From CAVTWY01 sp963738575 (GTDB lineage Bacteria > Pseudomonadota > Gammaproteobacteria > Burkholderiales > Burkholderiaceae_C): a stretch of DNA of 64,000 nt. Made by a program: the position numbers and the translations under genes. Location: assembly GCA_963738575.1 (NCBI GenBank), contig CAVTWY010000004.1, positions 310,001 through 374,000 on the forward strand. Direction: 5' to 3'. Below are positions 35,546 to 44,420 of the stretch, piece by piece. The stretch's first letter is position 1; each line of letters begins with the position of its first letter. Below the pieces are notes generated by a model. It was given only the letters and a program-made list of their open reading frames with translations, was not told the origin of the DNA and did no database searches.

Positions 35546-36327
35546 TGTTGCCTGAAGACTTGGCCTTGTTCTCGCGCGCCGAGGACGCCGGCATCAACGC
35601 CACGGCCCCGCCTCAGCAGCGCTGGGTGGACGGCTGGTTGCTGCGGTTTTCGCCCGGTGCGGCCAAACGCGCGCGCTGCATCAACGCCGTTGCCACCGGG
35701 CGAAGCAGCTTTGAAGAACGCTTGGCGCTGGCGAAGGCGCTCTACACCCAAGCCAACCTGCCCCTGATTTTTCGCATCACGCCGTTCAGTCAGCCCGGCA
35801 GTTTGGACGACCACCTGGCAGCACTTGGGTTTGTGCGCGAGCCGCAGGGTACCTGCGTGATGGTGTGCCGCGCCTTGGCATCCAAGCGTGTGCACGCCCT
35901 TCCCCGCAGCTACAGCCTGCACCGCGTGGGCGCACACGTTTTTGCCCAAGCTGTTGGCCAATTGCGTGGCTCGCCGCTGGCGCAGCGCCAGGCGCACGCC
36001 CAGCGCATGGAGCTTTCGCCCGTACCCTTCGACGCGTATGTGGTCAAAAACGACGCTGATGGCGTTGTGGCCGCGTGCGCGCAAGGGGCAGTCGAGGGGC
36101 AGTTGGTGGGCCTGTACGACGTCATCACCCACCCCGAACACCGCAACAACGGTTTGGCGGCAGCGCTGTGTGAGCACGTACTTATGAATTCAAAACAGGA
36201 CGCAACTGTGCAGTCAGGCTATTTACAAGTTGAAGCACATAACCACGCAGCGCGTCGGATTTACACCCGCCTTGGGTTTGCCGATGCGTTTCAATACCAC
36301 TATCGTTGGCTCCCTAACGTTGGCTGA
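35545..36327 (+). CDS. GNAT-family N-acetyltransferase
   Basis: 260 residues from GTG 35545, overlapping the parA stop by one base. The C-terminal half holds the GNAT acetyl-CoA segment YDVITHPEHRNNGLAAALC and QVEAHNHAARRIYTRLGFAD. A GNAT gene is a regular neighbour of parA in Comamonadaceae-like genomes. The substrate is unknown. Confidence 0.85.
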   Translation: MLPEDLALFSRAEDAGINATAPPQQRWVDGWLLRFSPGAAKRARCINAVATGRSSFEERLALAKALYTQANLPLIFRITPFSQPGSLDDHLAALGFVREPQGTCVMVCRALASKRVHALPRSYSLHRVGAHVFAQAVGQLRGSPLAQRQAHAQRMELSPVPFDAYVVKNDADGVVAACAQGAVEGQLVGLYDVITHPEHRNNGLAAALCEHVLMNSKQDATVQSGYLQVEAHNHAARRIYTRLGFADAFQYHYRWLPNVG

Positions 36328-36422
36328 TGCGCCAAGCGTGCAGCACGGCATCGTCAGCCCGCAGCGCGCACCAAGCGTTAGCCCAACAACAAGCGTTTGA
36401 ACCTCAAAGCACCTAAAGGCAG

Positions 36423-37940
36423 ATGACCATGTCAGACATCAACCGGCTCAAGCCAAAATTCAACCGCACGCGCACTGGCCTGCTTGCCGTCGTGGCCGCA
36501 GCGGCCATGAGCGCCTGTGGCGGCGGTGGCAACAGCCCCGATCCATCACCCGTGGGTCAAGACTCCGGCCAGTACGCCCAAAAGTGCTCGGCCACCAACC
36601 CGTATCGCATCGACTCGGCTGTGGGCCCCAACCCCCAAGTGGGAAGCCTGGCGATTGAAAAGCAATGGATCAGCGCCTACGTGAACGAGGCCTACCTTTG
36701 GTTTGACAAGGTGCCTGTCATCAACGCAAACCTTGCCGCATACAGCAACGAGGGCGCTGTTTACGACTCGATCGACAACTACTTCAGCGACTTGACGGTC
36801 AACCCGGTGGTGGAAGACAAGTTCAGCTTTACCTTCCCCACCAAGCAGTGGAAGGAGTTGTCTGAGCAAGGCGTCTCCTTTGGCTATGGCATTGAGTTCA
36901 CGATCATTTCGGCCACGGTTCCGCGTGTGATTCGGGTGGCATTTGTCGAGCCAGGCTCAGTTGCCGAGGCCGCTGGTGTGCGCCGTGGTGACCAAATTAC
37001 TGCCGTAGGTTCTGTTGACATCAACAACGCAACCCAGGCTGGTGTGGATGCCATCAACGCGGCCGTGTTCCCGTCGGCCGCAGGCAACTACCAGTTCACC
37101 TTCTCGCGCGCAGGCGCGAATTTGGCGCCGGTGTCATTGGCTGCAGGCAATGTGGTCTCCACCCCGGTGCCCCTTGCCAGCGTTCGTACCATCAACGGCT
37201 CGAAGATTGGCTACATGGTTTTCAACGATCATATTCGCACGGCCGAGCAACAGCTGGTCAACGGCTTTGGCACGTTTGCGGCGCAAGGCGTCAATGACGT
37301 TGTGCTTGATTTGCGCTACAACCGAGGGGGCTTCTTGTTCCTCGCCAGCCAAGTGGCTTACATGGTGACCGGCGCTGCACAGACCAACAACAAGACGTTT
37401 GAGCGCCTGCAATACAACAGCAAGCGCGCGTCGGAAACCAACTCGACCAACTCACTCACGCCTTTCTACAACAGCACCACCACCGGGGGCGCGCTGCCGT
37501 CGTTGGGGCTCAACCGTGTGTGGGTTTTGGCGGGCCGCAACACGTGCTCGGCCAGCGAAGCCATCGTCAATGGCTTGCGCGGCATTGGCGTGCAGGTCAA
37601 CATCATCGGCGGCACCACCTGCGGCAAGCCCCACGGGTTCACGGCCAAAGACAACTGCGGCATTTCGTACTTCCCGATTGAGTTCAAGGGCGTCAACAAC
37701 GTGGGCTTTGGTGACTACGAAAGTGGCTTCACGCCAACCTGCACCGCCAGCGACGACTTCTCACGCGAGCTGGGTGATATCAACGAAGGCTTGTTTGCCG
37801 CCGCCATGTACCACCGCAGCAACGGCGCCTGCTCGGCCGCGTTTGGCAATGCCAAGCAAAGTGAGCCTGAAGGCCGCTTGTTGCATCGCCCCGAGCGCAG
37901 CAACAAGATTCACGTCGACTTTGAATCGTTGAAGCGCTGA
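36423..37940 (+). CDS. S41-family peptidase lipoprotein
   Basis: 505 residues; ATG 36423 (with 36429 as alternative) follows AAAGG. A signal sequence ends in a lipobox-like AAAMSAC, then a Gly/Pro linker (GGGGNSPDPSPVG). A PDZ-like region (EPGSVAEAAGVRRGDQITAV) precedes the protease core: DVVLDLRYNRGGFLFLAS and RNTCSASEAIVNGLRG, the latter carrying the expected Ser nucleophile. S41 proteins process C-terminal tails in the periplasm. A strong terminator follows. Confidence 0.85.
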   Translation: MTMSDINRLKPKFNRTRTGLLAVVAAAAMSACGGGGNSPDPSPVGQDSGQYAQKCSATNPYRIDSAVGPNPQVGSLAIEKQWISAYVNEAYLWFDKVPVINANLAAYSNEGAVYDSIDNYFSDLTVNPVVEDKFSFTFPTKQWKELSEQGVSFGYGIEFTIISATVPRVIRVAFVEPGSVAEAAGVRRGDQITAVGSVDINNATQAGVDAINAAVFPSAAGNYQFTFSRAGANLAPVSLAAGNVVSTPVPLASVRTINGSKIGYMVFNDHIRTAEQQLVNGFGTFAAQGVNDVVLDLRYNRGGFLFLASQVAYMVTGAAQTNNKTFERLQYNSKRASETNSTNSLTPFYNSTTTGGALPSLGLNRVWVLAGRNTCSASEAIVNGLRGIGVQVNIIGGTTCGKPHGFTAKDNCGISYFPIEFKGVNNVGFGDYESGFTPTCTASDDFSRELGDINEGLFAAAMYHRSNGACSAAFGNAKQSEPEGRLLHRPERSNKIHVDFESLKR

Positions 37941-37971
37941 GCTAACAATGAAGTGAACGTGTGACCAAAGA

Positions 37972-37998
37972 AAAGCCGCCCCTCGGGGCGGCTTTTTC
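37972..37998 (+). terminator. Rho-independent terminator after the S41 peptidase
   Basis: GC-rich hairpin AAGCCGCC-CCTC-GGGGCGGC followed by TTTTT, 30 bases after the stop codon. Confidence 0.9.
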
Positions 37999-38030
37999 TT
38001 CGGCAGCGGCATGCGTGTTTGCAAAAACGT

Positions 38031-38753
38031 TCATCGTCGCAGCACCTTCGCCCGGGTCGACGCATTCTCGATTGCATCAGGATCCTCATCGTATTGCTTC
38101 TTGGCATGCAACCACGCGTTCAAAGGTCCGCAAAGGGCCATCCCTTGTGCCACGCGATGCAACCGGGCTTGATCGAGCTTTTTTAGCTCAAGATCAAGTG
38201 GTGGCGGCCGCACTGGGCTTCGCGGCGACGCCGCAAAGTACAGCCAGTCACACAGTGCCTTCTCGGGCGTCGCCCGAGGGTGACGAAACCTTGTGTCCCG
38301 CCAATCTGAGGTGGGCAAGGCGTCGAGTTCGTAAACATGCCACGGCATGGCCCTGAACCTAAACTCGCCCAGCGGTGTTTTGACGCTGCTCAAATTGGGC
38401 ACTTTGAGCCCGGAGGTCATCGAAACCACGCAGGTGACGACGTCTCCCATGTTGTTCAGGACCCAGTCTTGCTCCAGCACCCATGCAAGGCTCGGGACCG
38501 CCGTTTGTTTGATGAAACCGGCCGCGCTACCCACACTGACGGCTTTGTTGCCGCTGGCATTCAAGTAGAGGCCCGCGCGGACTTTGCGCAAGCGCCCCGA
38601 TGCCACGGCAGCCACCAACCAACGCTCGAACGATGGCTTGGACGGGGCCGTTGCCGTTGAGGCAGCCTCGTTCCACAGCATGCCTGTCGTCCAGGCTTCG
38701 ACGTCGCTTTCCATGAGCCTGCGATCGAGCTGATTTTTCCAGTTCGGATGCAT
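38031..38753 (-). CDS. AbiEi-like antitoxin
   Basis: 240 residues. The N-terminal winged helix (KPSFERWLVAAVASGRLRKV, RAGLYLNASG) and C-terminal domain (FRHPRATPEKALCDWLYFAA) resemble AbiEi antitoxins. In type IV AbiE systems the antitoxin represses the operon and counteracts the nucleotidyltransferase without binding it. Here it lies after the toxin gene with 3 bases between, the reverse of the usual order. Confidence 0.72.
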   Translation of the reverse strand: MHPNWKNQLDRRLMESDVEAWTTGMLWNEAASTATAPSKPSFERWLVAAVASGRLRKVRAGLYLNASGNKAVSVGSAAGFIKQTAVPSLAWVLEQDWVLNNMGDVVTCVVSMTSGLKVPNLSSVKTPLGEFRFRAMPWHVYELDALPTSDWRDTRFRHPRATPEKALCDWLYFAASPRSPVRPPPLDLELKKLDQARLHRVAQGMALCGPLNAWLHAKKQYDEDPDAIENASTRAKVLRR

Positions 38754-38756
38754 GGC

Positions 38757-39563
38757 CTACTTTGGTGAATGATGAGGCTCCAGTGCGGCCCCCACCCAGC
38801 GTTCAACTTGATCAATGACGTTCAAGGTCATGCCCTCCCAGTCGGATGCTGTTAGCGAGTTCCTGATATCGGGTGGGAGGTAAGGCAAAAGCTCGTCCTT
38901 GGCTTGATCGAATGTGATCAGTGAAACTTTGGACAAGGCCTCGTCCAGCCAGTGCTTCAAGGTATCGCGATCAAAAAGTGACCTCAACCATGCTTCGGGC
39001 TCAGCAGCGGCCAAGTCGTTGAGGTCGTAGATGTCGCGCGGCACGTTTCGACGCGGGCTCATGATGGCCGCCACCTTGCTTGCGGCCAGCATGTTGTGGG
39101 TGTACGCCGCGATGGCGAAAGGCGCGATGCCATACCTCGCTGGAGGGTACAAGGTTACTCGCGCAAAACTGCCGTCGGGCGGCACTGATCGCCCTGAAAC
39201 TTCCACGACAAACTTGACCGGGGTTGCCGCTGTGCTGCCAGAAAGCCGCAATCTGACCGTCGTCGCGGTCACCTTCATCTCATCAATTTCAGGGGCAAGC
39301 AGCCGGGCTGACTGCGACGCGTATGTCAATGCTTTGCGAATGCTGGCCCGCAGCGCGTTGGTCGACACGTCTGACGCGCGATCCATGTCGATGTCTTTGG
39401 TGAGTCGCATGCTGCCCACCACCACACGCATGGCCATGCCGCCCTTCAAGACCACGAGCGCATCCGCAGATGCCAGCTCTCGCAGCATCGCTACTTGCGC
39501 GCGGTCTACAGCAGAAAAGGGCTCAGAAAATCCACGATCACGTGGATCATAGAGCGTTGACAT
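38757..39563 (-). CDS. AbiEii-like nucleotidyltransferase toxin
   Basis: 268 residues. VLKGGMAMRVVVGSMRLTKDIDMDRA carries the GG and DxD motifs of the AbiEii/MenA nucleotidyltransferase fold. The later SPRRNVPRDIYDLNDLAAA is the second family block. Family toxins add nucleotides to tRNA or other acceptors and stop phage-infected cells growing. A perfect palindrome sits just upstream. Confidence 0.82.
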   Translation of the reverse strand: MSTLYDPRDRGFSEPFSAVDRAQVAMLRELASADALVVLKGGMAMRVVVGSMRLTKDIDMDRASDVSTNALRASIRKALTYASQSARLLAPEIDEMKVTATTVRLRLSGSTAATPVKFVVEVSGRSVPPDGSFARVTLYPPARYGIAPFAIAAYTHNMLAASKVAAIMSPRRNVPRDIYDLNDLAAAEPEAWLRSLFDRDTLKHWLDEALSKVSLITFDQAKDELLPYLPPDIRNSLTASDWEGMTLNVIDQVERWVGAALEPHHSPK

Positions 39564-39570
39564 AGAACGT

Positions 39571-39591
39571 AACCATCACATGCTGATGGTT
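39571..39591 (-). promoter_or_regulatory. Operator-like palindrome of the AbiE-type operon
   Basis: AACCATCA-N5-TGATGGTT is a perfect 8-bp inverted repeat, 8 bases before the AbiEii ATG. An AT-rich TATATATAGAAT box lies just upstream, so the palindrome would overlap the transcription start, as expected for AbiEi repression. Confidence 0.6.
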
Positions 39592-39703
39592 GTATTCTAT
39601 ATATAGCAAGACCGCCTGGCAACCTTAACGGCCTTTAGCACGCCAAACACCCACGTTTGCCCAAGCTGAAAATGGCAGATCTAGCCCCGAGGTGACTTGA
39701 CCT

Positions 39704-40672
39704 TCAAAGCCCAAGCCCCTCGTCCACCCCCAGGTGCACGTTCATGCATTGCACCGCCGCCCCGCTAGCGCCTTTGCCCAGGTTGTCCAGGCGTGCCATC
39801 AGCATGGCTTGTTGGCCCGTCGGGTCCACAAAGACGGCGATGTCGACACGGTTGGTATCGTTGCAGGCCTGCACGTCCCACGCGCCCTCATCTTGTGCGG
39901 CCGCGTCGCCCGTGGCAAACATGCGGATGAAGGGTTCTTTGGCATAGCGCGCTGCCAAAGCCTGCTGCACCGCTCCAAAGTCGCCCTTGGCCAGTTGAGC
40001 CTTGTGCAGCGGAACGCTCACCGACAAGCCCTTGTAGAAGTTGCCCACGATGGGCAAAAACACGGGCTTGATGGAAAGGCCCGTGTGCGCCACCACCTCG
40101 GGGATGTGTTTGTGCGCCAAACCCAGCGCATAGGGGCGAGGTGATTGAAGCCGCTGGCCGTCCGGGCTGCTGGGGTGGCTGCGTGCGGCCTCGTACTGCT
40201 CGATCATCTTTTTGCCACCACCCGAAAAACCCGTGATCGAGCTGGCCGTGATGGCGGTTGCGGGGGCCACCAAACCGGCGTCCACCAAGGGGCGCAGCAA
40301 CAACAAAAACGCCGAGGCGTGGCAGCCGGGATTGGCAATGCGTTTGGACGCGCGCAGCTTGTCGCGTTGGCTGGGCGCCAATTCGGGCAAACCAAAGGCC
40401 CAATGGGCAAGCGTGCGATGCGCTGTGCTGGCGTCAATCAAGCAGGTGTTGGGGTTGGTGACCAGCGCAGCGGCCTCGATAGCCGCCGCATCGGGCAGGC
40501 ACAAAAAGGCGACGTCGGCGGCGTTGAGCAGCCGAGCCCGCTCGGCCGTGTCTTTGCGCTTGTCGGGGGCGATGCGAAGCACCTCAACGTCGCTGCGCGC
40601 AGCCAAATACTCGTGAATGCGCAAGCCCGTGGTGCCTTCTTGACCATCAACGAACACGGCATGCTTCTTCAC
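39704..40672 (-). CDS. argC: N-acetyl-gamma-glutamyl-phosphate reductase ArgC (short type)
   Basis: 322 residues from GTG 40672 (VKKHAVFVDGQEGTTGLRIH). The catalytic Cys is in IANPGCHASAF, and HKHIPEVVAHTGL is the conserved His segment. The enzyme reduces N-acetylglutamyl phosphate with NADPH in arginine synthesis. An in-frame ATG at 40705 is a possible but less likely start since it overlaps the next divergent gene. Its length matches the AGPR type lacking the extra domain. Confidence 0.9.
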   Translation of the reverse strand: MKKHAVFVDGQEGTTGLRIHEYLAARSDVEVLRIAPDKRKDTAERARLLNAADVAFLCLPDAAAIEAAALVTNPNTCLIDASTAHRTLAHWAFGLPELAPSQRDKLRASKRIANPGCHASAFLLLLRPLVDAGLVAPATAITASSITGFSGGGKKMIEQYEAARSHPSSPDGQRLQSPRPYALGLAHKHIPEVVAHTGLSIKPVFLPIVGNFYKGLSVSVPLHKAQLAKGDFGAVQQALAARYAKEPFIRMFATGDAAAQDEGAWDVQACNDTNRVDIAVFVDPTGQQAMLMARLDNLGKGASGAAVQCMNVHLGVDEGLGL

Positions 40673-40694
40673 GGGGGCCTCACAATTCAGCGGT

Positions 40695-41273
40695 ATGGAG
40701 CCCAAGGATAAAGCAAAGCCCGCTAACCACCCTGTGCTGTTGTTGCCAGGCTGGCTGGATTCCGACGCTGGCCATTGGCAAACACACTGGGCAAAACGTC
40801 ACGGGTTTGAGCGTGTGGTGCAAGACGACTGGCTGTGGCCCAAACGTGGTGACTGGATGGCGCGGCTCGATGAGGTGCTGCTCGACACCCCTTCCTCGGC
40901 CCTAACGCTGCTGGCGGCGCACAGCCTGGGTTGCCATTTGGTGGCGGCGTGGGCCGCGCACTCCCAACACGCGGCCCGTGTTGCGGGCGCCCTGTTGGTG
41001 GCACCGCCCGACCTGGAGCGCGACGACATGCCACCCAACTTGTTTTCTTGGCGCCCGGTGGTTGGGCAGCCCCTTCCCTTTGCCGCCACCGTGGTGGGCA
41101 GCAGCGACGACCCGTTTTGTGACCCTGCGCGCTCGCAGCGGATGGCTGCAGCTTGGGGCGCCACGTGGGTGGGCTTGGGCCCGCGTGGGCACATCAACAG
41201 CGAGTCGGGTCTGGGCGATTGGTCTGAAGGGCTCGTGATGTTGAACGCGCTGGCCCAACGTGGTGGGCGCTAA
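40695..41273 (+). CDS. RBBP9/YdeN-type serine hydrolase
   Basis: 192 residues. VLLLPGWLDSDAGHWQTHWA is the family opening, the nucleophile elbow is AAHSLGC, SSDDPFCDPARS gives the acid and PRGHINSESGLGDW the His. These small alpha/beta hydrolases have poorly known substrates. It starts inside the upstream region of argC (divergent). Confidence 0.87.
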   Translation: MEPKDKAKPANHPVLLLPGWLDSDAGHWQTHWAKRHGFERVVQDDWLWPKRGDWMARLDEVLLDTPSSALTLLAAHSLGCHLVAAWAAHSQHAARVAGALLVAPPDLERDDMPPNLFSWRPVVGQPLPFAATVVGSSDDPFCDPARSQRMAAAWGATWVGLGPRGHINSESGLGDWSEGLVMLNALAQRGGR

Positions 41274-41377
41274 GGCATCACGCCGCGGTTGCTCAAGTGC
41301 CCCCGCGCATCGGGATGAAAGATCCGGCTGAAAGATCCAGCTGTTGCCCGCAGCCGTGAATCACCGACAATTCGCCC

Positions 41378-42319
41378 ATGGTGATTAAAAAACGCACGGG
41401 CTTGGGCATGGGCCTAGAAGCATTGCTGGGCCCCAGCGGTGGCGCCGTCACGCTCACGCCGCAAGAGCGTGCCGAGCGGGTGCCGTCGTCGCTCAAGCTC
41501 GACCGCCTGCAACCCGGCCGGTACCAGCCACGCACGCGCATGGACGAGGGGTCGCTGTACGAGCTGGCGCAAAGCATCAAGTCGCAAGGCGTGATGCAGC
41601 CTATTCTTGTGAGGCCCCTGGGGTCGCTGGCGGGTGAGCCTGCCTCCTACGAGATCATTGCCGGCGAGCGCCGCTTTCGGGCCGCCAAACTTGCCGGGCT
41701 CGACGAGGTGCCGGTGCTGGTCAAGGTGGTGCCTGACGAATCGGCCGCCGTGATGGCGTTGATTGAGAACATCCAACGCGAAGACCTCAACCCCTTGGAA
41801 GAAGCCCAGGGCCTCAAGCGCTTGGTGGACGACTTCAACCTGACGCACGAGCAAGCCGCCCAAGCGGTGGGCCGCTCGCGCAGCGCCGCGAGCAACCTGC
41901 TGCGGCTGCTGCAACTCAGCGAGCCGGTGCAAAAAATGCTGATGGCGGGTGACTTGGACATGGGCCACGCGCGCGCCCTGCTGGCGCTGGACGGGGCCGA
42001 GCAAATCTTGGTCGCGCACCAGGTGGTGGCGCGCAAGCTGTCGGTGCGCGACGCCGAACGGCTCGTCAATCACGGCAACGCTCCTGCGAAGGCCATGACC
42101 AAGCCCGCCGCCCCCGCCGCCAAGTCACGCGACGTGGTTCGGATTGAAGAACAACTGGCCGACCACTTGTCGGCGGCGGTCGAGTTGCGGATGAAGAAAA
42201 AGAAGCGGGGCGCAAGTGGCCAACCCCAAGCCGGTGAAATCGCGATTGCCTTCAACTCACTCGATGAGCTTGAAGGGGTGTTGCAGCGGATTCAAGGGGC
42301 TGCGCGGGAGGCGAGTTAG
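41378..42319 (+). CDS. parB: Chromosome-partitioning protein ParB (Spo0J)
   Basis: 313 residues (MVIKKRTGLGMGLEALLGPS). The CTPase/ParB motif QSIKSQGVMQPILVRP and GERRFRAAKLAG, and the helix-turn-helix LTHEQAAQAVGRSRSAASNL are complete. It binds the parS sites in mnmG, loads and slides as a CTP clamp. It is 6 kb from parA, with S41, AbiE and argC genes between, an unusual separation. Confidence 0.95.
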   Translation: MVIKKRTGLGMGLEALLGPSGGAVTLTPQERAERVPSSLKLDRLQPGRYQPRTRMDEGSLYELAQSIKSQGVMQPILVRPLGSLAGEPASYEIIAGERRFRAAKLAGLDEVPVLVKVVPDESAAVMALIENIQREDLNPLEEAQGLKRLVDDFNLTHEQAAQAVGRSRSAASNLLRLLQLSEPVQKMLMAGDLDMGHARALLALDGAEQILVAHQVVARKLSVRDAERLVNHGNAPAKAMTKPAAPAAKSRDVVRIEEQLADHLSAAVELRMKKKKRGASGQPQAGEIAIAFNSLDELEGVLQRIQGAAREAS

Positions 42320-42467
42320 TATTTTGCGGTAATCCAGAGCGAGCTGGTGATGGTGCGACTGGTTTTTAGCGAATGAATACGCATCACCGACCGCATCCAG
42401 GACCGATGGTCAATGATAGGGTTTCAAGCCTCGACCACGTCTCTGATTGGCGTCGCCCCATTTGCCG

Positions 42468-42767
42468 TCAGTATGGCTCTCCGCTCGGCCAATAAATGGT
42501 GGCTCCATCGCGTGGGGGGGTAAGGAAGGTTTCGACAAATGCAATGGCGTCTCGCAAGGCGCTCATGGGGTCGATGTTCTTAACGTGGATGACTGGAACT
42601 TCAAAGCCGCGAAGCGCGACGGCACAAGCGGCCTCCACGCCAGGAGTTACCCAATAAGGGAACCCAACCTCCGCGGATACATCGACCAGCTCTGATCGAG
42701 TCGCCACCTGCATCTTCAAATGCCGCGCAACGAGAATCGGAAACTGTTCATTCGATGGAGTTGTCAT
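42468..42767 (-). CDS. Uncharacterised small protein
   Basis: 99 residues from ATG 42767 (MTTPSNEQFPILVARHLKMQ). No motif I know. The sequence has normal amino-acid composition and a plausible fold (SELVDVSAEVGFPYWVTPGV), but no supporting neighbour. It could be real; chance cannot be excluded. Confidence 0.45.
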   Translation of the reverse strand: MTTPSNEQFPILVARHLKMQVATRSELVDVSAEVGFPYWVTPGVEAACAVALRGFEVPVIHVKNIDPMSALRDAIAFVETFLTPPRDGATIYWPSGEPY

Positions 42768-42853
42768 GACGAGGCCTTTCGTGCAACAACGGTGGTGAAA
42801 GCCCAATGGCGATTCCTAAGCCCTAGCCAATCGCGCCCGCCAATCATCGCGTT

Positions 42854-43297
42854 TCAGCATGCTCTGATGCACTGCGCGTGCAATTCATTTGCACGGGCGT
42901 AGCAAGCTTCCCTGGCCCTCGGCGATGAAGAGGTAAGTTTGCACACTTCAACTTGAGCTAGGTTTGCGCCATAGCACCTGTCAAGACAAGCTTTCTTTGA
43001 CTCAAAGCCAATCCATCCAGGAAATCCGCTGCCAGGGAGCACCAACGGAATGCCGTCAACGAAACACTCTGAATTGGTGCCCACCACCACATCAGTGTTA
43101 GTCGCGAAAGGCACGACAGCGTCGCACGAGCTCGTGGCTACTGGCTTTTCCAAGCCCGCCTCAAACGTTGTCGATACTTGCTCCGCATTGTCGTCTGAAA
43201 CGTCGCTGCCCCCGCACGCCACGAGAATGCAAGTCAGAAGCGTGACGCCGTGTCTACGCGGACCGCTGCAAAAGCCACAGTTTTTTTGCATACCCAT
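42854..43297 (-). CDS. Cys-rich small lipoprotein of unknown function
   Basis: 147 residues. A basic start, a hydrophobic stretch and a lipobox (TLLTCILVACGGSD) predict export and lipidation. The mature part holds nine further Cys residues (such as ACLDRCYGAN and HAQCIRAC), which in the periplasm should form disulfides. I do not recognise the family. Confidence 0.6.
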   Translation of the reverse strand: MGMQKNCGFCSGPRRHGVTLLTCILVACGGSDVSDDNAEQVSTTFEAGLEKPVATSSCDAVVPFATNTDVVVGTNSECFVDGIPLVLPGSGFPGWIGFESKKACLDRCYGANLAQVEVCKLTSSSPRAREACYARANELHAQCIRAC

Positions 43298-43636
43298 TCC
43301 CTAACGTAAAAGTGCGGTGAAAAGGAAGGACGGCCCGAGACATTTCAAGTCCTTTGTCTCGACTTATTGAAAGGTTACGCCATTGATTTTTGGCCGTCAA
43401 CGAACTTGCTGGTGACAAACTGATCAATCTGGAGCGACGATCAGTTGTGCCATTCACGAGGCGGCGCCTCTTGCTCGCATGCAGTTTGTCAGTGAGATTT
43501 AAAGCTCGACAACGCTCAATGCGAAACGTGCCAACACTGAGCCTACCAATGGTTGGTTAAAGAAGGCGGCTACTCTTGTAATGGACCAGATGACAACTGC
43601 AGCACCCAAACGCCAGCACGGGCGACGGCGGCGTCG
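43298..43636. other. Non-coding stretch between the lipoprotein and the duplicated oxidase fragment
   Basis: No open frame here resembles a protein family and no clear hairpin terminator was seen. It separates the small lipoprotein from the decayed oxidase copy. Confidence 0.5.
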
Positions 43637-43790
43637 TCAAAGCGCAAAGATCTTTCCGGGGTTCATGATGTTTTGGGGGTCCATCGCTCGCTTGATGCTG
43701 CGCATAGTGGCCACCGCACCCACACCGGCTTATTCCAGCAAGTAGCCTTGCCTGTGCATGCCAACACCGTGCTCACCCGTGCAGGTGCTG
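43637..43790 (-). pseudogene. Duplicated 3' end of the FAD-linked oxidase gene
   Basis: About 154 bases match 45759-45912, the last 50 codons of the oxidase, including the terminal MNPGKIFAL and stop. It carries substitutions and an in-frame stop (GAA to TAA in the YLLEEA segment). Only the 3' end is present, so it is a non-functional copy, in direct orientation with the source gene. Confidence 0.8.
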
Positions 43791-43820
43791 TGCTATCGAC
43801 GACACCCAGCACATGAAGCG

Positions 43821-44420
43821 TCACACAGCGATGACGTTGAATAGGTCGCAGAGCACGTCAATCTGTGCAATCCTCAGCCTTTCCGACCGATGCTTCCGCA
43901 GCCCGCTGCGTTCAAAAATCGCGTAAGCAAAGCCGCTATTCAACTGGCGGGACACATAGCGAATCCCCTGCCATCGCGTGTCGGCGTCGTGTATGGCCTT
44001 CGCCCACGCTTGGCTTACCGAGTAGTCGGCCGATGCACTGATGTCGTTGTTGAGGCCAAGGGCCTTGAGCGCCGCGCCCGTCAGATCGGCCACGACCAAC
44101 GTCTTGCGTCGATCACACACAAAGCGCATGACCGACCGCTCGGTCAACTCAGCAGAAGCCACCTCGTACGCACCGTCGACAAAGCGCCCTGATTCGTGGA
44201 TCACGCTCTCCGCGAAGGCGACCTCTATCGATTGCGCGGCGTAGCAAGTCCCGAACGCACCGACTCGACCAGGGTTCGGGTCATCGAAGCGGTGCACGCC
44301 AGTAGACCAGTGCGGCTCGGTGGTCGGGTACCGACTCAGGCGGATGAGCGGGGCCACCTCGATCTTGACGGGCCGAAGCAGTTGCTCGTACGTCCCAGGC
44401 TCAGGCAGCCGAAGCGACAC
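43821..44420 (-). CDS. RES-domain NAD-degrading toxin
   Basis: 199 residues from GTG 44420 (VSLRLPEPGTYEQLL). The RES family pattern includes Arg in PLIRLSRY, FGTCYAAQSIEVAFAESV (Tyr and Glu) and the C-terminal SRQLNSGFAYAIFERS (Ser). RES toxins break down NAD+. The open frame extends to 44549 but overlaps the antitoxin; the GTG overlaps its stop by 20 bases. Confidence 0.82.
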   Translation of the reverse strand: MSLRLPEPGTYEQLLRPVKIEVAPLIRLSRYPTTEPHWSTGVHRFDDPNPGRVGAFGTCYAAQSIEVAFAESVIHESGRFVDGAYEVASAELTERSVMRFVCDRRKTLVVADLTGAALKALGLNNDISASADYSVSQAWAKAIHDADTRWQGIRYVSRQLNSGFAYAIFERSGLRKHRSERLRIAQIDVLCDLFNVIAV

